DNA of 64,000 nucleotides from Photobacterium indicum (GCF_003026215.1 NZ_PYOC01000002.1:620001-684000); one strand, 5' to 3'. Counted from the first letter of the stretch, positions 51,881-60,626 are shown. Made by a program: numbers and translations. The notes: generated by a model from the sequence alone, not told the origin.

Positions 51881-51934
51881 ATTTGTACAACACGCAACAA
51901 CGAGATGCATATTTCTTAACTCTTGTACAAATGG
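51879..51934. repeat. 12-base inverted repeat in the small-gene 3' region
   Basis: CCATTTGTACAA (51879-51890) and TTGTACAAATGG (51923-51934), perfect, 32-base loop. Each arm also has the palindrome TTGTACAA. It may fold with the terminator into an extended 3' structure. Confidence 0.7.
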
Positions 51935-51945
51935 CTGGCACAATA

Positions 51946-52062
51946 TTAACGCGTAAACATACCAATTAATGTTAAACTTGCTGGTAAAGTCGGAATTAAT
52001 AATACTGCTAAAAAACCAACAAAATAGGTGAAATTGTATGGGTCTTTAAAATCCTGTTCCAT
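51946..52062 (-). CDS. 38-residue membrane protein of unknown function
   Basis: Short gene: MEQDFKDPYNF, then a hydrophobic segment from about residue 12 to 35 (TYFVGFLAVLLIPTLPASL) and a final MFTR. The N-terminus is acidic and the C-terminus basic, so a single-span protein with the C-terminus likely inside. AAGGAAG lies seven to eight bases before the ATG, and a terminator follows at 51848-51880. Start, ribosome site and terminator form a complete small transcription unit. I do not recognise the family. Confidence 0.72.
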   Translation of the reverse strand: MEQDFKDPYNFTYFVGFLAVLLIPTLPASLTLIGMFTR

Positions 52063-52216
52063 TTTGTACTTCCTTCTTCGACTATTTTGAGCGACTGATA
52101 AAATTTCGATTCGAAGCTTCTTTGAACTCCATTTATTGTTTGGCCACTATAGCGAATAAAGAAAGTGACAAAAACCGAAGGAAAATGAGGGTATTCGAGC
52201 AAAGAGTCATAAAGGT

Positions 52217-52230
52217 TTGATTCAAATCAC
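52217..52230 (+). promoter_or_regulatory. FNR-type site before the DksA-like gene
   Basis: TTGAT-TCAA-ATCAC matches the FNR consensus TTGAT-N4-ATCAA at nine of ten half-site bases. TAGACT at 52252-52257 is a possible -10 placed so that the site would be near -41, a class II activation position. Confidence 0.5.
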
Positions 52231-52289
52231 AATCAAAGAATAAAAGCGATCTAGACTGAATTCACCACCACTAAGAAAATAAAGCAGCT

Positions 52290-52652
52290 ATGACAACGTC
52301 AGACATTATTTACCAAGAACTGCAAAGTAACTTAGAGCAAGAGCATCTGATGCTCTCAAAAGATCTCAAACATGAAATGCAGCTCAATACATTAGTACCA
52401 TCAGCATTAGCTATTGAGAATGCCGATCTTAATAACCTGATCATGATGGCAAAATCCTCTTTTATTCCTAACTTGTTTGATCTGGCTATTCGAATGGAAA
52501 AAGTGGATGCAGCGGTATACTCAATAAAGTTAGGCATGTATGGCTTATGTGTCGATTGCGAAGAAGAAATTGAGGAATCAGAGCTAAAAGCTGATCCTGC
52601 ACAACCGCGCTGCCATGCTTGTCGTGATCATAGCCGTTATCATCATGACTAG
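52290..52652 (+). CDS. DksA/TraR-type C4 zinc-finger protein
   Basis: 120-residue protein: helical N-terminal coiled part (about 1-80) and a C-terminal C4 zinc finger C-x2-C-x17-C-x2-C (CVDCEEE...RCHACRDH). DksA-family proteins bind the RNA polymerase secondary channel. DksA itself is longer (151 residues) and has DxxDxA at the coiled-coil tip; that motif is not seen here, so it is a TraR/YbiI-like paralogue. Candidate FNR site upstream. Confidence 0.88.
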   Translation: MTTSDIIYQELQSNLEQEHLMLSKDLKHEMQLNTLVPSALAIENADLNNLIMMAKSSFIPNLFDLAIRMEKVDAAVYSIKLGMYGLCVDCEEEIEESELKADPAQPRCHACRDHSRYHHD

Positions 52653-52800
52653 GCTTTGCATAGCAAATTCCAACCTAAACAAGAAAAAGGCAACAAACAA
52701 GAAAAGGGCAACGAATCTTTTTAGACCCCTCGCCCTCATCTTGTTAACGGCTTAAAAGCAAAGTACGTATAAAGGACTCGTACTCCTGCCCTATTAACTA

Positions 52801-53451
52801 TTAGTTAAAATCATGCTCTGCAGCCCAGATCTTAAATGCTTTCTTTTCTTTGGCTGATGCCTTGGTATACCACATTTTTAGCTGAGTTAAAGAATCACCA
52901 GTAATTTCAATTTTTCCTGCCTCATCGACCTTCACTGCGACTTGCTCTAAATCAACAGCATAACCTTGCTCAAATACAATGCCATGCTTACTGTTGTACT
53001 TAGCAACTAACTCTTCCATATTACTGTAAGAACCAAAACCATCACCTTTCAGCTCTACCGTTTTAAGCGCTTCTTTTGTGCCATCGGTATATTCTAGAGT
53101 CCAATCTGCACCGCGATCAAAGTAAGCCTTGGTTTGTGAAAGTGTCGTCAAGGTTGGCAAGACAATTTTGGCATCTTTATCTGCGACATTAATATCAAAC
53201 AAATAAGGGCGTGTGGTGTAAATTGTATTTTTTGATCCATTTTTCACTTCACCATCAAAGCGAATAACGACTTGGTGTTTACCATCGGCCAGTTCCACAC
53301 TTTCAGTGGGTGACCAATAAGACGATTCCACCTTCTTACCATCAATCACTAGCAACTCAATATTCTTACTGGTCGACAGGGTTGCAGCCTGCACCCCTGC
53401 GGTTGCCAATGTCATAATTGCCAACGATGTTAAAAGCGCAAATCTTTTCAT
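52801..53451 (-). CDS. DUF2057 (YccT/CsgI-like) exported protein
   Basis: 216 residues with a Sec signal peptide ([23 protein letters not shown]), start at 53451 with AAGGA upstream. The mature part has the family stretch [14 protein letters not shown] and [14 protein letters not shown]. coli YccT (CsgI) affects curli assembly, but function here is not shown by context. Confidence 0.88.
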   Translation of the reverse strand: MKRFALLTSLAIMTLATAGVQAATLSTSKNIELLVIDGKKVESSYWSPTESVELADGKHQVVIRFDGEVKNGSKNTIYTTRPYLFDINVADKDAKIVLPTLTTLSQTKAYFDRGADWTLEYTDGTKEALKTVELKGDGFGSYSNMEELVAKYNSKHGIVFEQGYAVDLEQVAVKVDEAGKIEITGDSLTQLKMWYTKASAKEKKAFKIWAAEHDFN

Positions 53452-53574
53452 GTTAAATCCTTTCGTAAAACGGCAAATAATATACCCATTCATTTTGCCA
53501 CTATTCTGTAATGACACGCTACATAGCATTAGAGAGTAAATCACGAGAAACAAAATGAATGCGGTGTAGATAGC

Positions 53575-53601
53575 AGAAAGCCGCCAAAATGGCGGCTTTC
53601 T
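53575..53601 (-). terminator. Terminator of the OmpT/OmpH-like porin gene
   Basis: Perfect 11-base stem AGAAAGCCGCC / GGCGGCTTTCT with loop AAAAT, 29 bases after the porin stop. Confidence 0.88.
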
Positions 53602-53629
53602 TAAGAAGTTTTCTTAGATTGAATCAATC

Positions 53630-54595
53630 TTAGAAAGTTACTTCCATACCAGCTACGTAACCGAACTCAGAATCTTTTTCATCTGAAGTACCGATTTCGC
53701 CGTATACTTTCACATTGCTGTGAAGCTGCTGAGTAACGTTCGCGTAGAATACGTTAACATCATCATTCTCAGGTGCCCAGTATGTGTAACCTAGAGCGAA
53801 AGTTGTTTTGTCCATAGTGTATGAACCAGCTAGAGCTGCAGTATCTGCATCAACTTTCTTTGTATTATCTGAAGCTAGCTCATAATCAACTTGACCGAAA
53901 GAAGCAGAGAATGCGAATGCATCCATTACATATTCAGCTTCAAGGTTGTAACCGTCAATGTTGATAGCTTGTGCTTTTTTGTCTGCATCTTTAAAGATAT
54001 CAAACTTATCAGAGCTTACGTCATCACCAGAGTATAGGTAAACACGTGCATCGAAGTTACCGAAACGCGCACCTAAACGACCGTCATATACTGTTGTTTC
54101 ATCACCATTGTCTTTGCCATCTTCTTGAAGAAGCGCAGATACACCAGCGTAGAATTGACCATTGTCAAATACATACTTGATAACTTGATCGCCATCCGCC
54201 TGAACGAAATCGATACCGTCACCACCTAGCTCGTAATCTTTACCAATGCCTGAATCATCAGCAATTAAGTATTGACGACCGAAAGTAAGTGTACCGAAAT
54301 CACCACCAACACCAACCCATAACTCGTCACTTGTTACTTCTTGATCTTCAAATTTAAACGCGATACCAGCAACAGCGTTCATTTGGTCAGAAACAGCAAT
54401 TGTTGTATTAACTGCTAGGTCACCATCATCCAAACGGATTTTAGACTTGCTATCTGCTGCATAACCTTGGAAGTACTGAACTTCAGCCGCACCAGACATA
54501 TCGACTTTAACGCCGTCTGCATCATATAAGTTGATGCCTGCATTTGCTGAACCAGCTGCAGTTAGAACTGCTAGTGCTACAAGAGTCTTTTTCAT
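53630..54595 (-). CDS. OmpT/OmpH-type porin
   Basis: Outer-membrane porin of 321 residues: signal peptide MKKTLVALAVLTAAGSANA, then GINLYDADGVKVDMSGAAEV, GTLTFGRQYLIADDSGIG and the final aromatic strand MEVTF. It lies beside dinG in divergent orientation, the place of ompT in V. cholerae as I recall; it also resembles P. profundum OmpH. In both species ToxR affects this porin oppositely to OmpU/OmpL. Assignment to one name is not certain. Confidence 0.9.
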   Translation of the reverse strand: MKKTLVALAVLTAAGSANAGINLYDADGVKVDMSGAAEVQYFQGYAADSKSKIRLDDGDLAVNTTIAVSDQMNAVAGIAFKFEDQEVTSDELWVGVGGDFGTLTFGRQYLIADDSGIGKDYELGGDGIDFVQADGDQVIKYVFDNGQFYAGVSALLQEDGKDNGDETTVYDGRLGARFGNFDARVYLYSGDDVSSDKFDIFKDADKKAQAINIDGYNLEAEYVMDAFAFSASFGQVDYELASDNTKKVDADTAALAGSYTMDKTTFALGYTYWAPENDDVNVFYANVTQQLHSNVKVYGEIGTSDEKDSEFGYVAGMEVTF

Positions 54596-55096
54596 GATAA
54601 TCCACTGCCTTTTATTATTTAGAGTGAAATTCCGTTTAAAGAATTCCTTTTCTTATATTCCCTCGGCTAACTCTCTGTTTGAAATGTAAACAGAAAAAGT
54701 AAACCAAGAGCGAGTAACTTGTTGAGCTCATCCTGACAGAGTTTCATTCTACGTGTCAAATACTCTAAATAAAAAAACAAAAAACATAAAACCCATTAAA
54801 AAACAAATACATGAATATAAAAAGACCACATGATGACCGCTAATTGCAATAAAACCCACCAGATCAACCTAATTTCCAAACCACAATAAACAGGATAAAA
54901 CACTGAAATAATGATTATTACGCACCAAAACAAGACCTTTAATATTATAAAACACCGGTTTTTATAGTTTTTTTATTCTGCTTTGGTATATTTAGATAAC
55001 TGTTTTATAAGGTTCAATCTAATTTCGTGATATCCGTCGCACTTTATTTATAAAATATACAGAAATTAGTCTCCGCTCACATTTAGAGCTTCGTGC
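54596..55096. promoter_or_regulatory. AT-rich porin/dinG intergenic region
   Basis: About 500 bases between divergent genes with no credible protein gene. It should hold the porin promoter and its ToxR/CRP sites; none is obvious. A weak plus-strand hairpin with a seven-T run (about 54946-54974) has no upstream plus-strand gene. Confidence 0.4.
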
Positions 55097-55102
55097 TATA
55101 AT
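55097..55102 (+). promoter_or_regulatory. dinG extended -10 element
   Basis: TGC-TATAAT at 55094-55102, an extended -10 consensus, 31 bases before the dinG ATG. No LexA box (CTGT-N8-ACAG) was found nearby. Confidence 0.6.
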
Positions 55103-55132
55103 GCCCTTCCTTACCATTATGAAGTTTCAGAG

Positions 55133-57211
55133 ATGTTACACAGTCAGATTAAAAGTGATATCAAACAATGCTATGAGAACCTGGGAAACCAGCTGGATAA
55201 CTTTATCCCTCGTCGTGCACAGAACTACCTTGTAGCTGAAATTGCTAAAACACTGGCTGGTGAATATCATCAGAAACACCGAATGTTGGTGGGTGAAGCA
55301 GGTACAGGAATTGGTAAGTCACTTGCTTACTTGCTTGGAGGGATCCCCTTTGCACTTTTCAATAATAAGAAGTTACTGATTTCGACCGCAACAGTGGCAT
55401 TACAAGAACAATTAATTAACAAAGATTTGCCATTGTTTAATCGTATTTACCCAAAAGAATTCAGCTTCATTCTGGCTAAAGGGCGTCAACGCTATTGCTG
55501 CAACCACAAATTAGAAGCTTGTTGTGCCACAAATAACGACCAACAAGTAGCATTATGGGAAGAAAAACCTAAAAAGTCGGATTTAGATCTTTTAAGAAGA
55601 ATGCTTAAAGCCACTCAAGACGGTAAATGGGATGGTGATCGCGACAGTTGGCCGACAACCATTCCAGATCGTGTCTGGCCACAAATAATGGCAGATAAAC
55701 ACAGCTGCCATGCTGGTTTACCCCAGCACCGTAGTTGTCCATTTGCGAAAGCGAGAGAACACTTAGACAAAGCCGATGTCATTATTGCTAACCATGCTTT
55801 GCTAATGGCAGATATTGAATTAGGTGGTGGGGTGATTTTGCCCGAACCAGAGCAAACCATTTATGTGATTGATGAAGCGCACCACTTACCGAAGGTCGCG
55901 CGAGACTTCTCTTCAGCGGCATCAAGCTTAAAAGGTGCTGCGACTTGGTTAGAAAAGTTAAATCAAACTATTGGTAAACTAGCAGAGCTGGCCGAATACA
56001 AAAAAGCAGCTCGCTTCCAAGATGCTATCTTAGAAAATATTCAGCACCTTATTCCAACATTACGGCAAGTAGCCAACAATGTTGATGCCGGTATGTTCAG
56101 TAAAGACGGTATCTACCGTTTTGAACACGGTGAATTACCAGCATGGTTAGAACAAGAAGCAAAAGGCTGCAAAGATGCCAGTAAAAAAGCCTTACAATCA
56201 TTAGGTAAGATACACGACTTAATTTCTGAACGTGTGAAAGATAACGAAATCCAACAACGTTTAGGTGAACAAGCCCTTGCTGAATCAGGTGTTTATCTAC
56301 AACGTTTAGAAAATCTAGAAAAAGTATGGGCATTGATGGCACAGCCAAAAAAAGATAAAGGTGCCCCACTCGCACGCTGGATAGAAAAGAACCCTGATAA
56401 CGAAGGGGACTATATTATTCAGGTTTCACCACTTGAAGTCGGTTACCGTTTAGATCAGTTATTATGGAGCCGTGCAGCAGGTGCCATTTTGGTCTCAGCA
56501 ACGCTGCGTGCTTTAAACCAATTTACTTACTTTTGTCGTCAAGTGGGGATCTATGAAATGGACAGCACGCGCTTTTTAGCCCTTGCTTCACCGTTTGATT
56601 ATCAAAATAACGCTCGCTTAGTTATTCCAGCATTATCCCTTGAACCTCAGGCAGATAAATTCACCGATCTATTAATCAAAATATTGCCAGAATATTTAGA
56701 AGGTGAAACCGCCAGTCTCGTGCTCTTTTCATCATACTGGCAGATGAATAAAGTTGCCGATGAATTACGCCCACTAGCCAAGAAAAACAAATGGGAATTA
56801 TTGGTACAAGGTGAGGAATCACGCCACATAACTCTAAAAAAACATAAAGATAATTGTAAAAACGGTAAGTCAAGCATTTTATTTGGTACCGGAAGCTTCT
56901 CTGAAGGACTTGATTTACCAGGCGATTTATTAAAAAACCTGATAATCACAAAAATCCCTTTCGGTGTACCGACCTCACCAGTAGAAGAAGCCCATGCGGA
57001 ATATATTGAAAGCTGTGGTGGTAATCCGTTTATGCAAATTTCAGTGCCAGAAGCCAGTAAAAAGCTAATTCAATCTGTGGGTAGATTACTTCGCAAAGAA
57101 GAAGACACTGGTCGAGTCGTACTGCTTGATCGTAGAATAATAAACCGTCGTTACGGTAAAGCCTTATTGGATTCACTACCGCCATTTAAACGCGTTATAG
57201 AATACAGCTAA
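55133..57211 (+). CDS. dinG: ATP-dependent DNA helicase DinG
   Basis: 5'-3' XPD-like Fe-S helicase that acts on R-loops and replication-transcription conflicts. 692 residues: Walker A GEAGTGIGKSLAYL, four-Cys Fe-S module (RYCCNHKLEACC...HSCHAG...SCPFAKAR), DEAH box VIDEAHHLPK, motif V/VI GTGSFSEGLDLPGD and QSVGRLLRKEEDTGR. Length is close to E. coli DinG (716). Confidence 0.96.
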   Translation: MLHSQIKSDIKQCYENLGNQLDNFIPRRAQNYLVAEIAKTLAGEYHQKHRMLVGEAGTGIGKSLAYLLGGIPFALFNNKKLLISTATVALQEQLINKDLPLFNRIYPKEFSFILAKGRQRYCCNHKLEACCATNNDQQVALWEEKPKKSDLDLLRRMLKATQDGKWDGDRDSWPTTIPDRVWPQIMADKHSCHAGLPQHRSCPFAKAREHLDKADVIIANHALLMADIELGGGVILPEPEQTIYVIDEAHHLPKVARDFSSAASSLKGAATWLEKLNQTIGKLAELAEYKKAARFQDAILENIQHLIPTLRQVANNVDAGMFSKDGIYRFEHGELPAWLEQEAKGCKDASKKALQSLGKIHDLISERVKDNEIQQRLGEQALAESGVYLQRLENLEKVWALMAQPKKDKGAPLARWIEKNPDNEGDYIIQVSPLEVGYRLDQLLWSRAAGAILVSATLRALNQFTYFCRQVGIYEMDSTRFLALASPFDYQNNARLVIPALSLEPQADKFTDLLIKILPEYLEGETASLVLFSSYWQMNKVADELRPLAKKNKWELLVQGEESRHITLKKHKDNCKNGKSSILFGTGSFSEGLDLPGDLLKNLIITKIPFGVPTSPVEEAHAEYIESCGGNPFMQISVPEASKKLIQSVGRLLRKEEDTGRVVLLDRRIINRRYGKALLDSLPPFKRVIEYS

Positions 57212-57227
57212 TACATTCTAGGTAAGT

Positions 57228-57314
57228 TGTTTTGGTGCTAAATTTATTCGCCCAGTATTTATCACTGTGGTGGTTATTCTTGCTGGTAAACTTGCTTGGC
57301 AAGCTTGGTTTTAA
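57228..57314 (+). pseudogene. C-terminal remnant of a TSUP (YfcA-like) permease
   Basis: The plus-strand frame reads GAKFIRPVFITVVVILAG and then KLAWQAWF before a TAA at 57312-57314. This corresponds to the end of TauE/SafE (TSUP) permeases, e.g. E. coli YfcA SKGQKLIRPMIVIVSAVM. The rest of the gene (about 230 codons) is missing and a TAG lies just upstream in frame. It sits between dinG and priC, which suggests that an intact gene once stood there. Confidence 0.7.
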
Positions 57315-57328
57315 TTAAGGTATTTTTT

Positions 57329-57880
57329 ATGTCTGATCTTTCACGTTTAGAAGCTATCGTAGACCAGCTCCTTCACGAAGCGATACAGATTGATCACCAA
57401 CGAAAAGAAGCAAAATACCCTTTGTTTGATGAGCAGCTGTTTCATTGTCGCAGTAAATTACTCACGCCTTGCGTGAAAGAGATTCAGCATGAAATCTCGG
57501 CTTTACGCCAAGAACGTCAAGCAGGAAAATTACTTGCATCACGTACTCAATACATCTGTGAAAGTGTTGTCGCTCAGATTCAAGCGGTTCAACGAGAAAT
57601 AGCTACACTAAATATTCGTAAAAACGAGCCGAGAAAAAAAGCAGGCTGGCGTAAACCCATTAATGAATTACGCCAAGATCTGGCCAAACACAAAGAGTGG
57701 GAAAGCCGATTAGCCGCAATGGTTCGCGATAAAGAAATGCAGCTTAATCGTTGTGGTACTTACGCAGAGCAGCAAAGCATGCAAAAAGAAGTATTAGCGC
57801 TTGAAGGTCGCTTAACTCGATGCCGTTCATCATTAGCCAATATTGAAAAGAGTATTAGCCAAAGTGAACGAGGCCGTTAA
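57329..57880 (+). CDS. priC: Primosomal replication protein PriC
   Basis: Helps reload DnaB at stalled forks. 183 residues; ATG at 57329 with AAGG upstream. Helical, basic protein with LFDEQLFHCRS, LRQDLAKHKEWESRLAAMV and EVLALEGRLTRCR, like E. coli PriC (175). It is close to ybaM, as in E. coli, with the deacetylase-like gene inserted between them. Confidence 0.88.
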   Translation: MSDLSRLEAIVDQLLHEAIQIDHQRKEAKYPLFDEQLFHCRSKLLTPCVKEIQHEISALRQERQAGKLLASRTQYICESVVAQIQAVQREIATLNIRKNEPRKKAGWRKPINELRQDLAKHKEWESRLAAMVRDKEMQLNRCGTYAEQQSMQKEVLALEGRLTRCRSSLANIEKSISQSERGR

Positions 57881-57883
57881 TTG

Positions 57884-58834
57884 ATGTTACCTCTTGTCTA
57901 CCACCCTATATATTCTCAGCTGGATTTACCGCCAGCGCATCGTTACCCTATCAGTAAATATCGTCGTTTATACCAATATCTAAATGATTCACTGCCTATA
58001 GATAAACAAACGTCAGTTAAATTTCATCAGCCAAACACACTAACACCAGATAACATAAAACGTTTACACAATAGCGATTACGTTGACGCGCTTATCAACA
58101 ATACTTTACCCGCAGTAAAAATGCGTCGAATTGGCTTCCCTTGGAGTCAGCAGCTCATCGACCGTACTCTTATGTCTACCGCAGGCACGCAGCTTACGGT
58201 TGAACTTGCTCGTCAGCATGGTATAGCCATACATTTGAGTGGGGGCTACCATCATGCCCATCATGATTTCGGCAGCGGGTTTTGTCTATTTAATGATTTA
58301 GCCCTAGCAGCTCATCATGCACTCACCCTTGAAGGTGTCGATAAAGTCATGATTGTTGATTGTGATGTACACCATGGCGATGGCACCGCAACGTTACTGG
58401 CGAAACACAGCGACATTATTACTTTTTCGGTGCATTGCGATAAAAATTTTCCAGCCCGAAAGCCCAACTCAGATATCGATCTAGCGCTACCAAAAAATAC
58501 CTCAAGTAAAGACTACCTTGATACGTTCAAAGCCATCTATACACTTGCACTGGCACAACATCAGCCGGATTTAGTACTTTATGATGCGGGAGTCGATATT
58601 CATGAAGATGATGAACTCGGCTATTTTACTGTTTGCAAAGAGGGTCTATATCAGCGTGACCACTTCGTCTTCAGCACATGTGAACAGGCAGGTATTCCTG
58701 TAGCAGCAGTGATTGGTGGAGGCTATCGAGAAGATCACCAAACACTGGTGGAACTACATGCACAGCTTATTCATGCTGCTCTCGATGTTTATATACCCAA
58801 GATACCTCACGATGCAGGACTCAGAGTGAGGTAA
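57884..58834 (+). CDS. Histone-deacetylase-superfamily protein
   Basis: Zinc-dependent amidohydrolase, 316 residues, probably deacetylating small acetylamines or proteins. Motifs: HLSGGYHHAHHDFGSGFC (catalytic His pair), IVDCDVHHGDG and LYDAGVDIHEDDELG (zinc ligands), GGGYRED near the end. Start at ATG 57884; the stop of priC ends four bases earlier. The last 13 codons (IPKIPHDAGLRVR) lie inside the palindromic repeat at 58792-58844, so the natural C-terminus has been replaced or extended by repeat DNA. Confidence 0.92.
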   Translation: MLPLVYHPIYSQLDLPPAHRYPISKYRRLYQYLNDSLPIDKQTSVKFHQPNTLTPDNIKRLHNSDYVDALINNTLPAVKMRRIGFPWSQQLIDRTLMSTAGTQLTVELARQHGIAIHLSGGYHHAHHDFGSGFCLFNDLALAAHHALTLEGVDKVMIVDCDVHHGDGTATLLAKHSDIITFSVHCDKNFPARKPNSDIDLALPKNTSSKDYLDTFKAIYTLALAQHQPDLVLYDAGVDIHEDDELGYFTVCKEGLYQRDHFVFSTCEQAGIPVAAVIGGGYREDHQTLVELHAQLIHAALDVYIPKIPHDAGLRVR

Positions 58835-58844
58835 CTTGGGTATA
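58792..58844. repeat. Complete palindromic dispersed repeat
   Basis: Arms of 19 bases, TATACCCAAGATACCTCAC and GTGAGGTAACTTGGGTATA, match with one mismatch; loop of 15 bases. Half copies exist at 18097-18114 and 34644-34661. Short TATACCCAA cores at 17208, 51625 and 62270 may be further decayed ends. It behaves like a small non-autonomous element (MITE- or REP-like). Confidence 0.8.
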
Positions 58845-58897
58845 AATAACACCATTGCTGTATGATCAATTATCAACATTCAACGCAGAGCTCTATT

Positions 58898-59074
58898 ATG
58901 TCAAAAGATATTAGAACCAAAGATAAGGCCCCTTCATCTCTTTCTGATGCACCAGAAGAGATCCAACTTGCTGTTGATCTAATCTATTTGTTAGAAAGCA
59001 ACGAGATAAAGCCAGAAATAGCACTTGCCGCTCTTGAAATCGTCAAAAAAGATTTAGAATCAAAAATACAATAA
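58898..59074 (+). CDS. ybaM: YbaM family (DUF2496) small protein
   Basis: 58 residues, MSKDIRTKDKAPSSLSDAPE followed by the family core IQLAVDLIYLLESNEI and ALAALEIVKKDLE, as in E. coli YbaM. The start at 58898 is chosen by homology; the longer reading from 58862 begins inside the spacer. Function is unknown. It lies near priC as in enterobacteria. Confidence 0.85.
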   Translation: MSKDIRTKDKAPSSLSDAPEEIQLAVDLIYLLESNEIKPEIALAALEIVKKDLESKIQ

Positions 59075-59116
59075 TTGTCGATTTATCCCTACCTCCCAAG
59101 AATATCCTGAAACAAC

Positions 59117-59142
59117 GGAGTCATTATATTGACTCTTTTTTG
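59117..59142 (+). terminator. Weak terminator after ybaM
   Basis: GAGTCA-TTATAT-TGACTC followed by six T, 43 bases after the ybaM stop. The six-base stem is short. Confidence 0.6.
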
Positions 59143-59319
59143 ACAACATAATGGCAATTTTTATTAAAATCTCGTTTTTAGCATTATATATATAATTTCA
59201 TTTCCGACTGAATTTAAAAACCTTATAATAAAAGCTTACGTCACTATGCTATAAAATATAAATAACTTATTGGTGACTGTTTTTTATTTCTCATATACTT
59301 CGTCACATAAGGTTTATTT

Positions 59320-60534
59320 ATGAAAAAGGAATTTCGTATTGCTGCACTTGCTGCGGCAATTACGTTATCAGGCTGTGCATCAGATTCAGATGCTACAGCA
59401 AATGTGGACCCACAAACCAATCAGGCACAACTACAAGAACAGATTAGTTCTTTTAAAACAAAGATTAACGACGCAGAAAGCGCACTAAAGGCAGTAGAAG
59501 CTAAAGACCTGGCATGGTTTGCCACGCGTCAAATTACCGACGCTAAAGCCGCATTAAAAGAAGCCAAGGAATATTTTTCAGAGTATGAATCTGATTCTTC
59601 AACGATGAATAATAGCATTGGACTTTTCACATCAACAACATACCTTCAAGCAACAACAGAATCATTAGATACGTTTACAGATAATTTAAATAAAGCAAAA
59701 TCAATATATGTTGAAACGGCGACTGTATTAGAAGATGCATTAAACTACCGAAAGCAACTTGAAAAAATTGATGCTAAAAAACATTATCCTAAAACAGCAC
59801 AGCAGCTAGAACGTCAACTTAAAACATTGGTTGATTACATGGCTAACGATAATAAAGATCGAGCGATTAAATCCCAACCGGAACTTGTTCGAAAACAGCA
59901 TAATCTAGAAGTAAGAACAATCACAAAAATCTATTTATCTGATAACCAAAAAGAACTTCAACGCCAGAAGACGGCAGGTGTCGCACAACACGCGCCAAAA
60001 ACATTACGACATGCTGAAGCAAAACTAAAAGCGTCTGAAACATTTATTGCAACTGAACCTCGTGCTATTTCTTCCATTACACAGAAAGCAGAAGAAACCC
60101 GTTTTGAGCTTGCTCACTCGCAGCTAATAGCAACCGCCGTACAAAATCTAAAAGCCATGCCAGATAAAGATTATGAACGCCATATTCTAAGTTATGAGCA
60201 TATCTTAACTGATATTAGTGCCGCTCTAGATTCAGGTGATGTGCGTGACCAACCAGTTCTTCAACAAGGAAAACACGTTGTTGCCTCCATCAAAGCTAAC
60301 CAAAAAAGTCAAAATGACCTTATTGCCGCTTTAGAGTCACAATTAGCAGAAGCCGTTATGGCTCAAAAAACGACAATGCTAGCCTCAACTAAAACAGAAG
60401 AGGTAAAAACAGCTGCTGTAATTGAAACGCCTGCAACTGAAACTGTTGAAGCTGAAATCATCTCAGAAACACCTGCGGCTGAAACAGTTGAAGCGGAAAT
60501 CATGGAAGATGTGATTGATGAAACAGCAGCATAA
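59320..60534 (+). CDS. Coiled-coil lipoprotein with acidic repeat tail
   Basis: 404-residue lipoprotein: signal with lipobox LSGC (Cys19), followed by Asp, which may favour inner-membrane retention (the +2 rule; the residues are CASD, so +2 is Ala and outer-membrane sorting is more likely). The body is almost all helical (about 35-345), with heptad-rich stretches. The C-terminal tail has two repeats of ETPATETVEAEI type (ETPATETVEAEI, ETPAAETVEAEI) and ends DVIDETAA. I do not recognise a function; DUF4398-like lipoproteins with OmpA domains have similar bodies, but no OmpA domain is present. Confidence 0.85.
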   Translation: MKKEFRIAALAAAITLSGCASDSDATANVDPQTNQAQLQEQISSFKTKINDAESALKAVEAKDLAWFATRQITDAKAALKEAKEYFSEYESDSSTMNNSIGLFTSTTYLQATTESLDTFTDNLNKAKSIYVETATVLEDALNYRKQLEKIDAKKHYPKTAQQLERQLKTLVDYMANDNKDRAIKSQPELVRKQHNLEVRTITKIYLSDNQKELQRQKTAGVAQHAPKTLRHAEAKLKASETFIATEPRAISSITQKAEETRFELAHSQLIATAVQNLKAMPDKDYERHILSYEHILTDISAALDSGDVRDQPVLQQGKHVVASIKANQKSQNDLIAALESQLAEAVMAQKTTMLASTKTEEVKTAAVIETPATETVEAEIISETPAAETVEAEIMEDVIDETAA

Positions 60535-60569
60535 CTCGAATTAGAACATTTGACTTACTGCTAGTAACA

Positions 60570-60598
60570 ATAAAGGAGAGGGGGCACCTCTCCTTTAT
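60570..60598 (+). terminator. Bidirectional hairpin between lipoprotein and marR
   Basis: Perfect 12-base stem ATAAAGGAGAGG / CCTCTCCTTTAT with loop GGGCA, between convergent genes, 36 bases after the lipoprotein stop. Confidence 0.8.
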
Positions 60599-60626
60599 AT
60601 TTCTCAGCATTCTGTACCAAGACCCC

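Noticed and set aside
51687-51965. 92-codon minus-strand frame
   Set aside because: It covers the terminator and inverted repeat of the small gene and overlaps its stop; no ribosome site.
55000-55132. LexA box before dinG
   Set aside because: No CTGT-N8-ACAG sequence is visible near the promoter, although dinG is LexA-controlled in E. coli.
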